This document shows positions 34,094-36,741 of a stretch of DNA of 36,741 nucleotides, one piece after another. The translations under genes were made by a program, and so were the position numbers. The notes under the pieces are model-generated. The model saw only the letters and a program-made list of their open reading frames with translations, was not told the origin of the DNA and did not search any database. Numbering within the stretch: the stretch's first letter is position 1; the number at the start of each line of letters is the position of its first letter. Source of the stretch: Peptococcaceae bacterium UBA5356 (GTDB taxonomy: Bacteria; Bacillota; Peptococcia; DRI-13; DTU073); NCBI GenBank assembly GCA_002407935.1, contig DHPU01000071.1:4952-41692 (forward strand). The letters are read 5' to 3'.

Positions 34094-35415
34094 TGCCGCA
34101 CCACCACTAATTCTTCAAAAAGGCTTACCATCTCCTGCGGGGTACGCGCTTCAAATTTATACTGGTTCATCCGCGTTAAGATTTCTTTACCACGCCCCAT
34201 TTTATCACGCAACTCGGCGCCCATCTCATCCATATTGGCAAGCTCGAACACGACACGTGTTTCAAAGTAAGATAGCAATTCTCTACGCACGGTGGCTCCC
34301 AACTTGCGCAGTTCCGCGGCCTGTACCGCACCACCCAGACGCGACACAGAAAGTCCAAAGTCAATGGCCGGTTTCTGTCCTTTTTCAAAATTCTTCGCTG
34401 ACAACACGATCTGCCCATCGGTGATAGAAATAATATTGGTAGATATGTAATCAGTAATGTCCCCGTTTTTAGTTTCGACAATAGGCAAAATCGTGATCGA
34501 ACCACCGTTTTGGTGTTGGCAGCCTTTTTCAAGCATACTGGCATGAGCAAAAAAGATATCGGATGGATAGGCATCCCTGCCGGGCACCTTTCCGGAAAGC
34601 AGGCTAAGCTCCCGGTAATTATCGGCGTGTTGTTTTAAATCATCAATAACCACCAGTACATCACGTCCCTGCATCATATATTGCTCGGCAATGGAAATCC
34701 CTGCCTGTGGCGTATTACGCAGTACGGGCGCACACTCGTCTTGAAACGCCGCTAAAATCAAGGTGTACGCCATTGCCCCATGCCTGAACAACTCGCTGTA
34801 AACTTCTTTAACTTCCTTCTTTGTCTTGCCAATGGCAATATAGATGCACAGCATGTCCCCACCGCGCTGATTAACAATCGTATCCAGCGCAATCTGTGTT
34901 TTTCCCGTCTTTTTATCACCAATAATCAGCTGCCGTTGCCCCCTCCCAATCGGATATAGCAGGTCAATACCCGAAATGCCGGTATGGAGAGGACGGTTAA
35001 CACTCGTCCTCTCCATGATGGGGATCGGCGGCGTTTCAATGTCAATTTTTTGTCGGTTGCTAAAAAACTGATTACGCATCTTGTCTTCAGCGAAAATGTC
35101 CACGATATGGCCAATAGCATCGAAAGAATAATACGCACAAAACAGCTCACCTGTAGCCATGACCTCGTCACCCACATAAACCGGAGCTGACCTTTTAACG
35201 AGCACTACGGTCACTGAATTGCGCCCAATATGGTTAATATACCCTTCCGCCTTATCGGTGACGAAAACGCGTTCAAAAAAAGACGCACTTTCTAGACCGC
35301 TGACCTCAAGGATGTAATCATGCACCCGCAAAACACGACCTAGTTCATAGACATTTTTCTTTTTTTTAATTGTCTCGATTTTATCATAAATTACTCCATC
35401 AATGTATCCCTTCAT
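34090..35415 (-). CDS. atpA: F1-like ATPase alpha subunit, C-terminally shortened
   Basis: Alpha forms the non-catalytic half of the F1 hexamer and donates the arginine finger. The 441-residue product has Walker A GDKKTGKT (166-173), VLVVIDDLKQHADNYRELSL, PGRDAYPSDIF, STNIISITDGQI, and SVSRLGG with the arginine finger at Arg359. Compared with normal alpha (about 500-510) it lacks roughly the last 60 residues of the C-terminal helical domain, ending at SLFEELVVVRQ. It also lacks the canonical GRVVNxLGxPIDG stretch (here GHIVDIFAEDKMRNQ). It overlaps b/delta and gamma by 4 nt each. The nucleotide sites appear functional; the truncation may change contact with the peripheral stalk. Confidence 0.92.
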   Translation of the reverse strand: MKGYIDGVIYDKIETIKKKKNVYELGRVLRVHDYILEVSGLESASFFERVFVTDKAEGYINHIGRNSVTVVLVKRSAPVYVGDEVMATGELFCAYYSFDAIGHIVDIFAEDKMRNQFFSNRQKIDIETPPIPIMERTSVNRPLHTGISGIDLLYPIGRGQRQLIIGDKKTGKTQIALDTIVNQRGGDMLCIYIAIGKTKKEVKEVYSELFRHGAMAYTLILAAFQDECAPVLRNTPQAGISIAEQYMMQGRDVLVVIDDLKQHADNYRELSLLSGKVPGRDAYPSDIFFAHASMLEKGCQHQNGGSITILPIVETKNGDITDYISTNIISITDGQIVLSAKNFEKGQKPAIDFGLSVSRLGGAVQAAELRKLGATVRRELLSYFETRVVFELANMDEMGAELRDKMGRGKEILTRMNQYKFEARTPQEMVSLFEELVVVRQ

Positions 35416-36185
35416 CCGCTTATCTCCCTTTTATGTATCGAAAAATCGTACAACATATTCCGCATGATAATTTGTATTCCTTCACAGATACTACCGTCAT
35501 ACTGAGTCTTAATACGACTGTCTATTTCCTTAAAATCTTCCTTCTGCCGATCCGTCCGGACAACAATTCTCAATTCAGACCGAAAGGTCTCCGCTTCAAG
35601 CCAGTCAAAAAATTCAAGACAATCAAAAGGCCAGTGTAGAGTCTGATATTCCTCTAAAAGACCATATTCTTCAACATTCAGCACTTTTTCAAGAACCTGT
35701 AGTTGATCTTGTTCCTCAAGCGTGGAAAGACTAAAACGTTCATCCAGCGAAAAACGTTCTAACATTTGCCTGACAAGAGAGGCATATACATCCTGTTCTG
35801 TCGCCCCATATTGTTCCAGCACATCTTTAATACACTGCGAGCGATCAAATCCGAAGAAATCTCGAATTGTATGGTATTTATGAAGAAAATCCGCATCAAG
35901 ATAATCCCCTTCCGATATGGCAAAGGAGTTAATAGCTAACCTCGCCTCACCCGGCAGTCTTTGCGCGCTGTCTTTGGATATCTGTGATGCTCCGGTTGTT
36001 ACTGCTTCATGCAATTGATGAAGCTTTTGCTCCTTTTTCTCAATTAAGTCATCATAAAGTGAAAGTTGCCGAACTGCATTATTCTGTGCTAACTTTCCTA
36101 CATTTATTACGATCCCTTTAAAAACTACGAACAAAAAAGCGTTCATCAGCACAATTACAATTATTACTGCCATAAAAATATCCAA
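35412..36185 (-). CDS. Peripheral-stalk b/delta-like fusion protein
   Basis: This gene lies where b and delta belong, between c and alpha, and its product seems to combine both. A single N-terminal helix (FMAVIIVIVLMNAFLFVVF) is followed by a charged helical stretch (YDDLIEKKEQKLHQLHEAV) as in b. The C-terminus (about the last 60 residues, ELRIVVRTDRQKEDF to MLYDFSIHKR) resembles the delta/OSCP C-terminal beta-alpha unit ending in 'iDgSvrgrL'. The middle is helical and unrecognised. I choose a TTG start at 36185 with AAGGGGG about 11 nt before it (257 residues). An ATG at 36173 is possible, and an extension to 36248 would overlap the c gene by 47 nt. The family call is from position and pattern, not strong similarity. 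Confidence 0.7.
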   Translation of the reverse strand: MDIFMAVIIVIVLMNAFLFVVFKGIVINVGKLAQNNAVRQLSLYDDLIEKKEQKLHQLHEAVTTGASQISKDSAQRLPGEARLAINSFAISEGDYLDADFLHKYHTIRDFFGFDRSQCIKDVLEQYGATEQDVYASLVRQMLERFSLDERFSLSTLEEQDQLQVLEKVLNVEEYGLLEEYQTLHWPFDCLEFFDWLEAETFRSELRIVVRTDRQKEDFKEIDSRIKTQYDGSICEGIQIIMRNMLYDFSIHKREISG

Positions 36186-36201
36186 TCTTGCATACACCCC
36201 C

Positions 36202-36447
36202 TTAGACCAACAACGGATTATAGAACAACAGAATAAAGACAAAAGCAAATAATAACAGCAATAAAACCATCAGCACTACAGCCACAATCATCACTGATTG
36301 TACCACGTCACTCTTAGTTTCTGGATTACGTCCAACCGCCTCAGCTACCTTTGAGCCTAAAATACCCAGCCCAATTCCAACGCCTAAAAACGTTAAACCC
36401 AGAATTACGCCTACGGCTGAAATTGTTGAGGATAATATTGCTTCCAT
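36202..36447 (-). CDS. atpE: F0 c-like subunit lacking the ion-binding carboxylate
   Basis: The 81-residue hairpin has two helices joined by the polar loop GRNPETK (39-45), equivalent to the RQP loop that contacts gamma and epsilon. Helix 1 keeps the ring-packing glycines (GVGIGLGILG, 22-31). In normal c subunits an essential Glu or Asp lies 17 residues after the loop Glu. Here that position is Met60 in IVAVVLMVLLLLLF, and helix 2 (48-75) contains no acidic residue at all. A ring can probably form but should not carry H+ or Na+. A strong GTAGGAGG ribosome site precedes the ATG. The gene is followed closely by b/delta. Confidence 0.9.
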   Translation of the reverse strand: MEAILSSTISAVGVILGLTFLGVGIGLGILGSKVAEAVGRNPETKSDVVQSVMIVAVVLMVLLLLLFAFVFILLFYNPLLV

Positions 36448-36549
36448 TTGTTTTTCCTCCTACATGAAAATATATTTTATGCAGACTCGTTAGAATCAGC
36501 AGTATTACTCTATATTACTACCTAAAGAAGCGTTGTCGCCAGATTTCTT

Positions 36550-36741
36550 TTAGAAATCAACAGATTCTTCTGGAACAACAGGTTTTTCTGGAGTAACAGA
36601 AGGTTCATTTTCTCCCCCAATGGGCTTTTCTTCTACACTAGGCTCTTCTACACCGGGCTCCGATTTTCTAATAGGAATACCGGATCCATCCGGATTAGCA
36701 AGTTTATCTGTATCATCAGCCTGTTTTTTTACTATCGAATT
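36550..36741 (-). CDS. C-terminal end of an unidentified protein with Pro/Glu-rich tail (cut by window edge)
   Basis: An open minus-strand frame enters from the right edge and ends at TAA (36552-36550), giving 63 residues. It reads NSIVKKQADDTDKLANPDGS, then an acidic Pro/Glu/Val tail (EPGVEEPSVEEKPIGG and PEKPVVPEESVDF). There is no membrane helix in the visible part. It lies about 100 nt upstream of the c gene, the slot of the a subunit in F-type operons, but such a hydrophilic tail is not a normal a-subunit C-terminus. The body of the protein is outside the window. The 100-nt gap that follows holds no clear terminator. Confidence 0.65.
   Translation of the reverse strand, partial: NSIVKKQADDTDKLANPDGSGIPIRKSEPGVEEPSVEEKPIGGENEPSVTPEKPVVPEESVDF

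Noticed and set aside
20859..36447. Treating the ATPase genes as the organism's ordinary ATP synthase operon
   Set aside because: The c subunit lacks the ion-binding carboxylate, alpha is shortened, epsilon has one domain, no a subunit is recognisable and the genes run into a giant surface protein gene.
20859..36447. N-type (Na+) ATPase operon
   Set aside because: N-ATPases begin with beta and epsilon, include AtpQ/AtpR and keep the carboxylate in c; none of this fits.
1..36741. CRISPR arrays, tRNA, rRNA or known riboswitches
   Set aside because: No regularly spaced direct repeats, tRNA-like cloverleafs or recognisable aptamer cores were seen when scanning the intergenic regions.

Overview
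The window looks like a chromosomal segment of an anaerobic, endospore-forming Clostridia-type Firmicute. It carries a hydrogenase maturase (hydF), a complete Rnf complex, the late mother-cell sigma factor sigK, and an alpha/beta-type spore protein. Strong Shine-Dalgarno sequences and AT-rich DNA fit this. Peptococcaceae-like is the best guess from gene content, but that is inference. Nearly everything is on the minus strand; only the spore protein gene and one doubtful 59-codon ORF are on the plus strand.

Right-to-left transcription means that low coordinates are downstream. 1-7.3 kb is a housekeeping block: hydF, a CD1247-type zinc-ribbon protein, efp, an M24 aminopeptidase, aroQ, a broken TldD/PmbA tail, a prepilin peptidase, pilT, aroK and a YqeG-type HAD phosphatase. 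7.36-8.64 kb is a scrambled patch. Perfect 17-bp inverted repeats bound an IS4-like transposase remnant, a repeat-built coiled-coil gene and a small plus-strand ORF. sigK and the spore protein follow.

9.86-16.9 kb is one tight redox operon, rnfCDGEAB-apbE-(NusG domain II)-(Gx transporter family). Rnf couples ferredoxin:NAD+ oxidoreduction to ion pumping, and ApbE attaches the covalent FMN to RnfG and RnfD. Next come a class B penicillin-binding protein, an RDD membrane protein and a YitT-family protein.

20.86-36.74 kb is the striking part: an apparently polycistronic cluster that keeps the F-type ATPase order c, b/delta, alpha, gamma, beta, epsilon. After epsilon come a five-helix membrane protein, a single-pass extracytoplasmic protein and a giant 3170-residue surface protein with both ends hydrophobic. 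The catalytic head looks intact (Walker A and B, catalytic Glu, alpha arginine finger). The c subunit, however, has no acidic residue in its second helix, where the ion-binding Glu/Asp should be, and no recognisable a subunit is visible. I infer an ATP-hydrolysing, possibly rotary, membrane machine uncoupled from ion flux and linked to a giant cell-surface protein. Functionally it recalls the F1-like X0 ATPases of mycoplasmas. This is the best candidate for an undescribed system here. The gene upstream of c is cut by the window edge, so the full locus is not seen.
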